Source: Cenococcum geophilum 1.58 (taxonomy: Eukaryota > Ascomycota > Dothideomycetes > Gloniales > Gloniaceae). From it: 64,000 nt of DNA. A program made the translations under genes and the position numbers. Location of the stretch: positions 1,240,001-1,304,000 of the forward strand of contig KV748181.1 of the NCBI GenBank assembly GCA_001692895.1, given 5' to 3'. The notes beneath the pieces were generated by a model. That model had not been told where the DNA came from. It worked only from the letters and a program-made list of their open reading frames with translations, and searched no databases. This document shows positions 33,141 to 44,500 of this stretch, piece by piece (position 1 is the stretch's first letter; the number at the start of each line of letters is the position of its first letter).

Positions 33141-33489
33141 TAGAATTATAGCATGCTTACCTGTTTATATATACTAACTCTATTACTATATCTAGATTCT
33201 AGCAAACTAAAAGGGTCTGCTCTAATTTAACCTACTACCTCTTTTAACGGTTTAATCGTGTCTTTTTTTAAAAGATTATATTAAGAGCTTAGATACTCCT
33301 TTATTAAGCTATACAGACCTAAGATCTTATTAACTTATAGTAAAATATCTCCGTTTTCGCTAATGATATTCTAGCCCTTATTAGGGATATTAAGTATTTT
33401 AGTAGAGGTTAGGACCTCTAATTATACTAACTAGGCTCTACTAGTTATAGGCTAACTAGGCATCTTAAAGTATTAGCAAATATAGTTAC

Positions 33490-33635
33490 TAGTACATATT
33501 AAGCTGCCTAAAAAGGATTTATATATATAGAACTATAGCACTATAGCCTAGAGGCTATATGCGTAGTATTATACGTAGCATAATATAATAGATATATAAA
33601 AAATAGATATATAAAAAAAGTATTAACAAATCTGG
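33490..33635 (+). repeat. Second copy of the Tad-like 3' region
   Basis: ACTAGTACATATTAAGCTGCC, CACTATAGCCTAGAGGCTAT and GTAGTATTATACGTAG match the reverse complement of 28330-28440. A tail with two GATATATAAAAAA-type units follows. It is the 3' end of a Tad-like insertion on the plus strand. I cannot recognise its upstream coding part, so it is probably 5'-truncated. Confidence 0.78.
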
Positions 33636-33639
33636 GTAC

Positions 33640-33860
33640 TAAATTAAGCTTATAAACGGAGATGTAAAAGGGATAAAAGGAGGCTTATAAGTCTAGGTAG
33701 TGTGGTAGGTAAAAAAGCGTTTACTAATACGCTTATTTATTTCTTATAAGACATTTAACCAATTATTTTATATAATAACTAAATAATATACCTGTCTATA
33801 TAATTCTGTATATTGGTCTTAGCGTGTAATTAAGACGTCTTTCCTACCGCACCTCCCCTA
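33640..33860. other. Short intergenic stretch with a weak inverted repeat
   Basis: GTGTGGTAGGTAAAAAAGCG near 33707 and CTTTCCTACCGCAC near 33840 are roughly inverted copies about 130 bp apart. The arms are imperfect. Nothing else stands out. Confidence 0.35.
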
Positions 33861-35900
33861 ACGCTTTTAGAATTATAGCACTAATAATAGACCTAAGCTA
33901 TAATACTAAAGACACTCTTAAGCGAGATCTAGGGCTTACGAACGAATAATACAATACGATCTACTATAATATTAAAATTGAAATGTCGACGCGTAGGCTC
34001 CTTAGATAGCTACTACGCTCCCTTATAAGTAAGGTATAAATACGGCAAATATTAAACGAAATCTCTAACAAATTTCTATTTGTGTTTTTAGATTTACCGA
34101 AGAACCTATATACTAAATATATTAAATAGCTTGCCTAGCGCTGCAGCTATAACGCAACGCGTTAAACAAATAAAACGGCTTTTATTAGGTAAATTATAAT
34201 AGGCAACCCAGTACTCCTATACTCCGCTATCGCGTATTATCTACTAGCCGGTATACTAAAGACAATAAGGCAGGAGGGAATACTAAGGTTATATAGAATA
34301 ATAATAATACTAATCCAGCGGGCAGCTGACGAAGAGCTAATAATTATCCTAACCCAAAAGCTAGCAACTGGCAAGAATAACGCTCTAGATATATACGTTA
34401 ATAATCTAAGCTTTAATACATTTGTAGATATGCTAGGCTAGGATATTAACTTTAACCCTAAAAGCGAAACGCTTTGCAACTACATTAGTAATAAAATAGC
34501 TAGAGGACGAATTTAGCTTATAAATAAAGAGAAATGGCGTAGTACGGTTAAGGATATGTTTTTATAAGAAATAAATAGGTTTTTATTTATAATAGAATAA
34601 AGAAGAACAAGTAGGTTACTGCTTAAAGTTAAACCAATGTTACTAACTCGTATTTATAGTCTGCGCTACCAGCTAAAAACAATATAATTACTTACCCTCT
34701 ATTTCCGCACCCTTGCCTTTACTAAATAACTCATACTTTATACGTATAAGAATAGGTAAAACTAGTAAATAGGTTAATACTAAGGCAATACTTAACCTAT
34801 AGCTGTCCTAAAAAACCTCTCCTAGTTAAAAAAGAGCCCTTACTCTACGCCTTAACCCGTAATAAAAAAGGCGAAGGCAACTATAACCATAGTATAAATT
34901 ATGCGCCTTAAAGCCACTACTTTATCTAGAATGCTTACTAGTTTAATAGATTACTATATATATAGGTAAACGGCTTAATAAAGCCCCTTAGTATGCTATT
35001 AGGTAAGGGAGTCTTAGAATAATATAACCTAAGATATTTTTATAACTTATCCGGCATTCTTAAAACGCCTAAGGGGATTAGACAATAAAGCCTAAGGTTT
35101 ATACCTATTCTTTTTAGTAAACTTATTAGGGTAATATATATTAACACTATTTTTAGCTTACTCTTAGTATCTAACACCTAATCCTTATATCTATACTTAC
35201 GCTTTCCTTACTATTCTACTAAATTTAATTACTATTGCGATATATATATAGGGGATAGGTTAGGCTTACTATATGCTAGTAGGGTTAACAACGCGGAAGA
35301 ATAACGTTGGATATTTGCGGTAGAAATACTAGGTATTATATAAGGGTGTAGAATAGGGCGATATAACTGTATAGAAGTGTTATTGCTGTCCTATATACTG
35401 CCTATACCTACCCTAGCATTATCTACACTAACGAGCTGTATAGATAAGGTGGATAAGCTTCGCTTTAAGTATAAGATAGCTGTTAAACCTAGTATAGATA
35501 GATTAAAATAAAATATAGGATCTAAAAGCCAGCGCCTTAGGTAGGTAAAGTAGTTTAATAAGGTACCTCTTTATTAAATTTAGATACAAGTCTTACTAGC
35601 CTACTACTTTTATTGCCGGGATTAATGTTTAACCTTTTATACACCTATACCGTATTTACTAAGGGATATACTAATAAAATAAAATAGTTTCGCGTATAAT
35701 GGCAAATTATATTAAATAATCTTAGAATATGCGACAATATTTTAACTACTAACTTAATGTAAGTTAATAGGTCGCGGTTACAGCTTAACCGCAATTAGTT
35801 AGAACTAGCAGCTAATTACAATAAATGCGCCCCTATTTAAGTTATTTGTAAGCACTATAGCGGTAACACTCCTACTAATACTGCTATTAGTCTAATATAT
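33860..35900 (+). pseudogene. Unknown large protein, RIP-degraded (5' region)
   Basis: Long plus-strand stretches read as protein once stops are treated as Trp/Gln codons: MSTRRLLR near 33985, IRQEGILRLYRIIIILIQRA and ADEELIIILTQKLATGKNN near 34270-34380, then after a frame change YFYNLSGILKTPKGIRQ near 35030 and VNNAEERRWIFAVEILGII near 35290. The composition is charged and globular-looking with no zinc knuckle, RT or integrase motif. I do not recognise the family. It may join with the coding stretch at 37000-38322, which has the same orientation. No intact start or stop can be fixed. Confidence 0.45.
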
Positions 35901-36700
35901 ACTATACTAGTATACATTCTTTTAAGTTATTAATCTATATACGCCTTAGGCATTATAGAAACAGCTATAAGATAACCTATTCTAGCTATAGGCTATACCT
36001 TTTACTAACTAGGCAAATATAGGAGCGTTACTATAGCAGGTAAACGTAAAAACGCGTTATTAAACACTTAAACTAGTAGTAAGAACCCTACTTTAAGTTA
36101 ATATAGGATAAGGAAACGAGGGTAACTAGTATAATTAACCTTATATCTCTACCTAGCCTACTACTAAGGGTTGCCTATATCTTAGCTAATAAAAGGAAAA
36201 ATACGCTAGCGGAGAATATGTACGTGGAACCTAGCGAAAATAAGCAATATTATAACTTTAGTCTAGTTATATCTGGGCGTAAAAAGGAGTAGGTATATAA
36301 TAAACCCCGTTAACGTTATATATAATAGATTAAGCTAGCTAATAATATATAGAATATATATGGCCGCCTCTAGCTAAAAAGGGTAATATTTAATAATAAG
36401 GATAGTAACTATAAGTCTACACCTACTTCTTCTACACAACGATAGCGACTAAATATTAATAAATCTACTAAATCTGTTAATAATCTGGCAGTAGAACTAG
36501 CTTAATTAAGAACGCGAAGTCCTAATCTTTTGGTTAAGGTAGGTTATACCTTTATATATAACCGGAGTCTGACTATAATACTTAATAGTCTTTTTTACCA
36601 TTTGGCACTTAGCGGGCGCTAGTAAATAAAATACTCTTATTACTATCTAACCGCCCACCGCTATAAAAAGCAACATCTTTATAATATACCTCCGGCTCTT
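35901..36700 (+). other. Probable continuation of degraded coding region
   Basis: Plus-strand fragments near 36170-36250 (for example YILANKRKNTLAENMYVEPS) suggest coding sequence, but frames shift and stops are common. It links the unknown 5' coding block to the tandem repeat at 36701. No family was recognised. Confidence 0.35.
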
Positions 36701-36880
36701 AATAATTGCGTACTAGTTTAAAATACTCTCTTATACGCCCAATCCGTACCCTACCGCGTAAATAGTTGTGTACTAGTTTAAAATACTTTTTTACGCGCCT
36801 AATCCGTACCTTACCGCGTAAATAATTGCGTACTAGTTTAAAATACTCTCCCACGCGCCTAATCCGTACTTTATCGCGTA
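36701..36880 (+). repeat. 60-bp tandem repeat, three copies
   Basis: Three exact-length 60-bp units lie at 36701, 36761 and 36821. Each contains TGYGTACTAGTTTAAAATAC and CGCCYAATCCGTACYYTA and ends CGCGTA. The length is 20 codons, so the reading frame is kept. One frame reads NNCVLV then SVPYRV in each unit, with stops that could be former Gln or Trp codons. Differences are nearly all C/T or G/A, with CpG sites retained. Confidence 0.95.
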
Positions 36881-36999
36881 AATAACTAATATTCTCCCTA
36901 GTAAGCCATGTCCGCCTAAAATCTAATACACCTCTATCTATAAAATAAGTAACCTCCCTTTAACACAGAGTATACTAACCTAGTGTTTAATTTAAAGGG

Positions 37000-38322
37000 G
37001 ACTTAAATAGCACCGGAGAAAGTAAGAATAAGTTAGACTATGGAGATAATTTTAACCTAACTACCGCGCTATGGGTAAGAGAAGAGTACCTCTAAATATT
37101 ACAACGGCGATATATAAAAGAAAACCTACCTAAGAGACATAAGCCCATATTTGCGCTTTATAGGTATATTTTGCTAGTAAGGCTAGTAACCAACTCTAGG
37201 ACTTATAAAGGGCATCTTATTAACCTATAGTTCGACCGCTTTTTAGGCCTAGTTAAGGGTATAATAAAAAAGGTATAGCTAGAAGCTATTATAAAGTTAC
37301 TAAAAGTAGTGTAAAAAAAGCTAATCGTATTCCTAACCCGGTATCCGCTCGTAAGGTATTTATATACTAGAAATATTATATTAAATTATCTACTAACAAT
37401 TATATATAGCTATTTAACGTAATAGGGAACTTTAGGAACTACGTAATTATAAAGGTTCGTGTACTTATAAGGGAGGTATACGGGCTAGGGTTTAACGACG
37501 CGCCTAAACTAATTATAAAACTACTAACTAATTATAATTTTATTGCGCTAAATTACACAAAGGTATTTTACCTATGCTATTTAGTAAAATACTAATAAGA
37601 GCTAATAGCTAAGTAATAACCGCTTCCGTTTTAACGTAATAGTTGCTAGCATAGCTAATATATTTTATAGTAGAGGAAAGAATAGCCTTACCCAATTACC
37701 CTGCTCTTATAATATGTTTAAAAAGCTTACCAGCAACACTATTACTTTTATTTTAACAGCAATATATTATATAATTAGGGAGTATAGAACTGGCTCTAGG
37801 AGAACGGATACCTTTTATAGCTCTACCGTTAGCGGTTAGTATATATTTAGTATTTTACTATCTATTATTATTCTCTAACCTATTATAGAAGCCTATATTA
37901 ACCTCTTAGGCAGCTAGAACTAAATATCTAAAAAATGGTAATCTAAAATATAGCTACGGCTTTAGCCTATAGTTATTAAACATACTATAAACCTAACGCT
38001 AATTTAATTGGATACTATAGGAATTATTAAGGACCTATATAAAGATAACCTTAATAACCTTATAGCGGATCTAAGTAATAACGTAAGAGAGAGGTTCCTT
38101 ATAAGCCTTAGCGACAACAAAACTAACGCGATTATTAACTTAGGCTATTTATTAGAAAGCTGGACTATACTATTTAGTCTACTAAGTCTATCTTAAAGGG
38201 AGAGCTCTAGAGTAGGCTAGACTAGTTTACTAAGTCTATCCTAAATAGAGAGCTCTAAAGTAGGCTAAACTAGTCCGCTAAGTCTGTCTTAAAGGGAGAG
38301 CTTTAAAGTAAGCTAGAAAATC
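37000..38322 (+). pseudogene. Unknown protein, RIP-degraded (3' region)
   Basis: One frame reads GDNFNLTTALWVREEYL, KENLPKRHKPIFALYRYILL (about 37030-37170) and FDRFLGLVKGIIKKV. Much later it reads LDTIGIIKDLYKDNLNNLI and FLISLSDNKTNAIINLGYLL (38008-38196), which has no stop for 62 codons. It then runs into a 16-residue repeat (LLSLSxRESSRVGxTS). The mix of hydrophobic and charged residues suggests a folded protein. No match to transposon families or known enzymes was recognised. It probably belongs with the coding region starting near 33860. Confidence 0.45.
38179..38322 (+). repeat. 48-bp in-frame tandem repeat, three copies
   Basis: Units start at 38179, 38227 and 38275, with core CTAAGTCTATCTTAAA then GAGAGCTCTAAAGTAGGCTA. 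The length of 16 codons preserves the frame of the coding stretch upstream. Each unit holds stop codons at the same two places (TAA or TAG), consistent with former Gln and Trp. GAGAGCTCT is palindromic. Confidence 0.93.
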
Positions 38323-38329
38323 TAGGGCC

Positions 38330-39230
38330 CTACTACTACTATAATATTTGCTAATTTAACTTTTGGAACTAGCTAAGTTTGTTAAATTTAGCGAAATACA
38401 CGTCCTCCGCCCTAGTATACCACTTTATCCTAAATATAGGAACTAGCAAGCCTAGGCCGGAAAGGTTTAAATTTAGTAAGTTATTTATATAATTTAAGTA
38501 GTACTATAGTCTTATAGAGGATAGCTATAGCTAGTATAATAACGGGAAAGTGTTATTAAATTTAATTAAGAATGAGGAGTAGTATATAAGGTTTATAATA
38601 TATGCTCTAAACTCTAGTATAGAGGAGCTAGTAAAGTTTTTAGTAGGAAATTAGGTATAGGACTTTCCATACTCTTCTATAGGATAACTACGGCTTTTTT
38701 ATTATGTATACTAGCTCTTAATCTACCTTTCTTTCGGCCTATATCTACTACTCTTAGTAGCTACTTTTTCGTTATATATATATACTATACTAGTAGTATA
38801 TTATTATTATAGGGAGAGTAGGAAAGGTCTTATACTTTTAGAATATATTATAAGACAATTAGGATATTATATTAAATTGTCTAAAACAATATAATGGATT
38901 ATATAAAGAAGTGTATATAATTTATCTTGCTAGCCTTATAAACAGCTTTAAAGTAGGCTTTATTTATTATCTAAACTGTGCTATTAGTATAAAAGAGGTA
39001 GATAGCTTTAAATACAATTATAGTTACTAAATGCGCAGGTTGCGCGTAGGCTGCGCGCAGTTTGCGTATTAAATGAACTTAATATAGGCTGGTTTGTTAA
39101 GTTGGTTAATGCCCTTAATAGCCCGCCAACGACGCCAACTTCTAGCAGCTGAGGTCATTTATAAGGGATAATATTTTGCTGATGCGTATTTAGAAAGCTT
39201 AATATAGTTAAGACGTATTTTAAACTAGCC
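38330..39230. other. AT-rich stretch without a recognised gene
   Basis: It contains a hairpin-like pair, GCTAATTTAAC and GTTAAATTTAGC (about 38349-38391), and coding-like fragments on the plus strand near 38620-38790. A short CpG-rich repeat is listed separately. No start, domain or element terminus was identified. Confidence 0.4.
39032..39068. repeat. CpG-rich 11-bp tandem repeat
   Basis: TGCGCAGGT, TGCGCGTAGGC and TGCGCGCAGTT follow one another, each with TGCGC at the same place. It is a small island of G and C in an AT-dominated stretch. It lies about 160-200 bp upstream of the first recognisable copia J coding sequence. Confidence 0.8.
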
Positions 39231-39800
39231 GAATTCCTTACTAATCTAAATTAAAAATACCTTAATGTAGTAAATAAAGCTATTGCCTATTGCCTTAGAA
39301 TAAGTTAATAGCTATTAAATACTCTAGCGAAGTATTTGGAGCCTATATCTATTTTTAACCCCCTAAAGAAAATGATATAACCTTTTACGGGATATCTAAT
39401 ATAGTATTTACAGACTATAAGGAGTCTAGATTAAGCTATTAAGAATACCCATTTATACTATTTAGAGGATTAATTAATTAGAAAGCAACCTTATAGTAAT
39501 TAGTTACTCGCTTAACTACTAAAGTAGAACTTCTCTCCCTATCTACTACTACTATTAAAATTATCTAATAGCAGCGATTCTTTAATGTAATCGGCTTTAG
39601 TTTAGAACACAAATTTATCTTATTATGCAATAATATACAGGCTATACGCCTACTAAGACAGAATATACTAAAACTTAACACTAAGCTTTAATATATTAAC
39701 GTCTATTAGCACTAGCTTAGACAGAAAGTCTAAGATATAAAGATTAATATTTAATAGGTTCTTATAGTAGTAGGGCCAGAATACACTATAGAATTTACTT
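39230..39800 (+). pseudogene. Copia J RT end and RNase H
   Basis: YCLRISKQLLNTLAKYLEP is followed by ITFYGISNIVFTDYKESR, the RNase H start. Then come LVTRLTTKVELLSLSTTT (compare TLSTxEAELLALS) and LLCNNIQAIRLL (DNxxAIxLL, Asp to Asn) near 39640. INVYxHWLRQKVQDIKINI (VDIHQHWLRQEV) lies at about 39700-39750. These are the standard landmarks of copia RNase H. Stops and Asp-to-Asn changes show inactivation. The usual ADGLTKAL end is not clear. Confidence 0.78.
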
Positions 39801-40872
39801 AAAAGAGCAGTTAGTAGGAGAATAAAGAGGCATATTAAATTATTAATGGAAAAAAAGAAAATCTTAATAATATATTAAAGATACGTCTAAAATTGGATAA
39901 AGGTTAATAATGGGAAAGTAAGGTATTAAGGAAAAGGAGCAGCTTAATAAGTAAATGTGTCCTTATACTTTACCGTCTAATACCCTTTTAGTAAATAGCC
40001 GCAATCTTACCAATATAACTCCGTTATAATAGCGCTATTTAAAAGGAAGGAAACACGTATATAAGTTATTTAACTATTACTTCCTTATAAAAACTAACTA
40101 CGCGGCTAAGGGAAGGCAATTAAAACGTTAATTAAAGACGTATATAGGTTAAATTATACCTAAAATAATACTATAGTATTAAAGATTAACGTTATAGACG
40201 TTCTTAATAATCGTATAATAGCTATAATTGCTATTATAAAATGTCCCTATTTACTAGGTAGTAGAGCTACGCCAAATATACAGTATAGGACTACTAGATT
40301 TAAAAGTATATACACTAAATTTTAAGAGATAAGTCTCTTTAACTAACTAATTAATACCTTAACTGCATTTAATAGCCTAAGGGTAAATATAGAAGTAATA
40401 TATTAGTAACGCAGGGGATGATAAGAAAAGGACTATAAGAAAGAATTATAGACTATATTTTAGCAGTTAAAGATAACACCAAGCTAAGGCTTTATATATT
40501 AAATCCTATACTAAAAGGTTCTACAGAACTATACTAAAACACTAAATTACCTATAATACTTGTAATTAATTATAGACCGGCATAAAGGCTTAAAAATAGA
40601 GTTGTATAAAAATCCCTATATTAGCTTAGGTAGTTGCCAGTATACTTCTAATAGGCTTCTAATAAGTCTCCTAGTAATCCTTACATCTTTTCTCTAGTTA
40701 TATTTTTTCCTTATTAAGGTTTTTTAGAAGTTTAAAGTAGGGGTTAGATAGATAGATAATATATAGTAGTATACTAATATCTCTCCAAACCCCTTCTTGG
40801 GTAAGCCCTTATAATTTCCCTACTATAAGGTAATGGCGATTGGGGGCTAATTATAAAAAGGGGGGGGGGTAA
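39801..40872 (+). other. Region between copia J RNase H and its LTR
   Basis: About 1 kb separates RNase H from the LTR, longer than usual for copia elements. Plus-strand fragments such as KGRQLKR near 40100 and DDKKRTIRKNYRLYFSS near 40420 read as basic protein, but no family is recognised. It may be an additional element ORF or unrelated sequence trapped by rearrangement. At its end are a polypurine tract of five A and about ten G (40855-40869). Confidence 0.45.
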
Positions 40873-41100
40873 TGTAAGGGATATTATTGCGGACACCTTG
40901 GGTTGCCCTTAAGATAACCCCTAAACGCCCCTTAAATGGTCGCCAGTTATATACTAAAGGTATATACCTATAGTATATAGTCTCTACAATTTTAGAGGCC
41001 TTACCTTCTTAAGGATTTATCTCTCTTACCAATCTATCCTATTCTAATCGTATCCTTATAGCCCCCTATTTATCAAGTCCCCTTATAAGTAATAACCTAA
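40873..41100 (+). repeat. 3' LTR of copia J, interrupted by element C
   Basis: It begins TGTAAGGGATATTATTGCGG three bases after a polypurine tract. It includes GGGTTGCCCTTAAGATAACCCC and a TATACCTATAGTATATAG stretch, and stops at CCTAA, where C's LTR begins. The remainder should lie beyond C, outside the window. Confidence 0.7.
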
Positions 41101-41520
41101 TATTACGGACGCTTTAAGTATAATATTATAACTACTTAGAGAAGAGTTAGAAGAAGCTAGTTAGTTAATATAAGCACAGTCTAAAATAGATCCGGTAGAA
41201 CTATATAACGAGAAATAGTAACTAAGGTTACGAGATATAATCTATATAATTTATATAATCTATAAGATCTATAATAAAGTAAATAGAGTAGATAGAGCAG
41301 ACGGAGTAAGGACTTTTTTAGGTGTAGTTTGTATATTTAAGGACCCTTAGTCCCTACCTAAATAGTTCCTTTCTTTATAGTAAATCTTAGAATATAATTA
41401 AAGTTAATTTATTAGGTAACCACTTCACCAGTTATATTTACGTTGTTAACTATTATTTTTACCTATATACCTAGCCCATTAACAAGTCCACCGTAGTTCC
41501 TACTATAAGGCTTTATTACA
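41101..41520 (+). repeat. 5' LTR of element C
   Basis: This 420-bp LTR starts TATTACGGACGC (TG to TA) and ends GGCTTTATTACA. It is the reverse complement of the A, B and E LTRs apart from transitions and a few small indels. Transcription signals cannot be recognised with confidence. Confidence 0.92.
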
Positions 41521-41565
41521 CATTCACTACCTAGTTACGATATTAATAAAAAAAAGTTAAATAAT

Positions 41566-44500
41566 ATGCTACTAAAAGTACCAGTTATAATGCTGTTAAT
41601 AGTATAACTACCTTAAAAACAAGTGACGATATAAGTATATAAGACACTAATTTATAACTAGTTACAGTTAAATAGTTATAAAAAATAGTTAATTAATTAA
41701 ATAATAACAACAAAATACTTAAAGAAAGACTTAATACGGTTAGAGCAGCAAAGATCAAGTTACTATTAATTAAGAGATTTATAGGTAAGAAGTTAAAGCT
41801 TAAGGGATTTCTAATATAGATGTATTTTAAGGTTATATAAGAAGTAGTAAAGCTATTAATATTTATGGATTAAGTAGCGTACGTAGGACTATTCCTAACG
41901 GGACGAGCACTTAAGTGGGTTAAGCTATATCTTACAGAGATACAAGTAAACAGCATAGCTACCACTAATTAGGAAGTGCGATTTATATTCTCTAGTTAGG
42001 GAGAATTTACGGAGTAACTAATATAAATATTCGGAGATCTAGAAGTAATAACTATAGCAATTAAGTACACGATATAGTTTTAAATACTTACTATATAGGT
42101 TAAATGGAATAACAAGGCGCTTATAGCATAATATAAGTAAGGGCTTAAGGCAAAAGTATAGAACGCGATTATCTTAATAGAAGATGCGGATACCTTACAG
42201 GAATTAATAGATTAAGTAATAAAGATTAATAATAGGATCTACTAAAGGGAACTAGCTAAGAAAGGGCAAGATAAAGTCTTATAGTTATATAAGGCGCAAA
42301 GCACGCAACAACCAACATAGAGTTAAAAACTATTAAATAGCGGACTAAAGCTAATAGACCTAAGCGATACCAAAGAATCTAAAAGATAGAAACAACTATA
42401 AAAACCTAAAGGTTAAAGATTAAGTAATTATAGGATTACGGAGTATAGGCTAAACTAAGGATCTTAGTAGAAGAAGACGTTTAAGCGGACTTTATAGCAA
42501 AACAAATGGTTTAAAAACGGAGCTTATATAAATTGCGGAAAATAGGGTTATTTTGCTAGAAACTATAAAGATAGTTAAAAACACTATATAGTAAAGGGAA
42601 TTAGGCTAGCAGAAGACACATATATATAGAGGGACAATAGTGTACTATAAGAAACAAAAAAATGTTTAATTAGAAATTTTGCGTTTTATTATAACAATAT
42701 ATACCTAATTTATAAGGACGCTAAGTATAGCGTAAGCTATTAGCTATAAGAGCTAGAGTTAAGAGGACTTAAAGGAACTAACAAACTAATACGCAGATTA
42801 GATATTAAGGATAATAAATTTAATATAGGCGAAGCGTTTACTAATAATAAGGTAATAAGGGTAGCTTACTAGGAGTATACAGACCTTAAAGAAGTTATAT
42901 TAGAAGTAGAGATTAAATTAGCTATAGAAACTAAGACAGTAGTAGGGATTAAGACTCCGTTAAATATAATATCTATTACTTTATAAGATAGTAGAAGCAG
43001 TATCTATATAAGATTAAGTAAGCTTAAGACAGAAGCTAGTACTAGCTCACTACTTAATAAAAGTAAAAGGCTACAGGCTTAAGATTCTTAGGATAAGATA
43101 AGAGATAACTAAGATTCTTAAGATAAGATAAGGTATACCTAAGAACCTATAACAGACGACAACTAATAAAAAAGGGTAGTAGCTTAGTTTAGAAATAAAT
43201 AAATAAGTATAGGACGAAGATTTTTAGGATACTAAGATTTTAAAGAACAAATAGGGACACCTATAAGTAAGAAGCAAAAAACTTTTACATAGATTAGAGA
43301 ATCCACAATATAAATAGTAGTTAGATTAAGAGATAAATATATAGACCTAGAAGACCTACTAAATAAATAAAGTATTTAAAGTCAAAAGAACGACATCACA
43401 ATTAAGAAGTAAGAAGACTTTAAGGATCTAACTACAAGATATAAATACTAAGAAACTATGGGTAAGTTTAACGCAAGAATTATTATATAGTAAGAGTATA
43501 AGTTAGACTAAAGATCTAGCGTACTAGGACGTATAAGAGATAGAGAACCTATATAGAAAATTACTAATAGGCTAAAATTAGGCACACTAAGAGTAAAATG
43601 GTTAGATAAACTAAAATAAGAAAAAGATCTAGGGATTTTAACTAGGTTCGCAAAACGACATACTAAAGGTTATAACAATGCAGTAATAAAGAGATATTTC
43701 CTTATAGATAAGTTATATACGCTTACAGAGCTATACTAAAAGTGGTATAGATAACAACGTAATAACAAATAGGAAAACTTCTATAAGTAGCTAGATAAAA
43801 GAGTTATTATAGATAAAGCCATTACTAAAAAAGAGATAAGTTACATTAGAGGAGCACTAATTATAATATTATAGGATCTAGAGGAACGGTTAGAGAACTA
43901 AAGAGAGACATAGCGTATCTAAGTTCTAGTAAAAGAGTTTACAACGTTTAAATTACTATAGGTTAAGTTTAAACTTAAGGAAGAAAATAAACTAAAAGTT
44001 AACCTAAAGCACCTAGCGCACTATATAATGGTGTAGATTATATATATAAATAATATATACGATATATATAAAAACCTAAAAAAAAGAATTAGAAATATCT
44101 AATAAAAATATATTAGGTAATAAACAAAAAGCAATTTAGGAATGCTAAGTATATATATAAATAGCATCTAATTAAAGGTTAAGAAGAAGAAACGTTAGTA
44201 CTTTAACTAAAAAGATTCCTTATAGAAGAATGCCTAGAGGGGTAATAGTAGTAGGAATACCTAGAAAATATATATCTATAATATATAGAGGATAGAAAGC
44301 AAACTAGGTATTAGCTAAAGGGTAAGCTAAGCGTAATAGGATTTAGTAGCTAATAGTTAGGAAAAGTAGAAGCCTATAGAACTAAAGGGAGCTAGTAATA
44401 AAACCTTAAACTCTTAAAGGAATTTAAGGATAATACCTAAATTTATATATTAAATAGTAAGATTAATAGTTTAAAGCACTAATAAATAGTGGAGTAATAA

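Larger units (their letters stand above)
39230..41100 (+). mobile_element. Ty1/copia element J, 3' remnant
   Basis: The plus-strand 3' part of a copia element includes the RT end and RNase H (39230-39800), a further 1-kb stretch, a long polypurine tract at 40855-40869 and the start of its 3' LTR (40873). The LTR is broken at 41100 by the LTR of gypsy element C. Its RNase H differs clearly from that of F and I, so it is a third copia family here. The 5' part is not recognisable. Confidence 0.75.

Noticed and set aside
28330-33635. Terminal inverted repeats of a 5.3-kb DNA transposon
   Set aside because: The inverted pair is better explained as 3' ends of two Tad-like insertions in opposite directions, since each ends in an A/T-rich tail and one follows a LINE ORF1.
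36701-36880. CRISPR-like array
   Set aside because: The 60-bp units are contiguous and repeated along their whole length with no variable spacers, so this is a tandem repeat in a eukaryotic genome.
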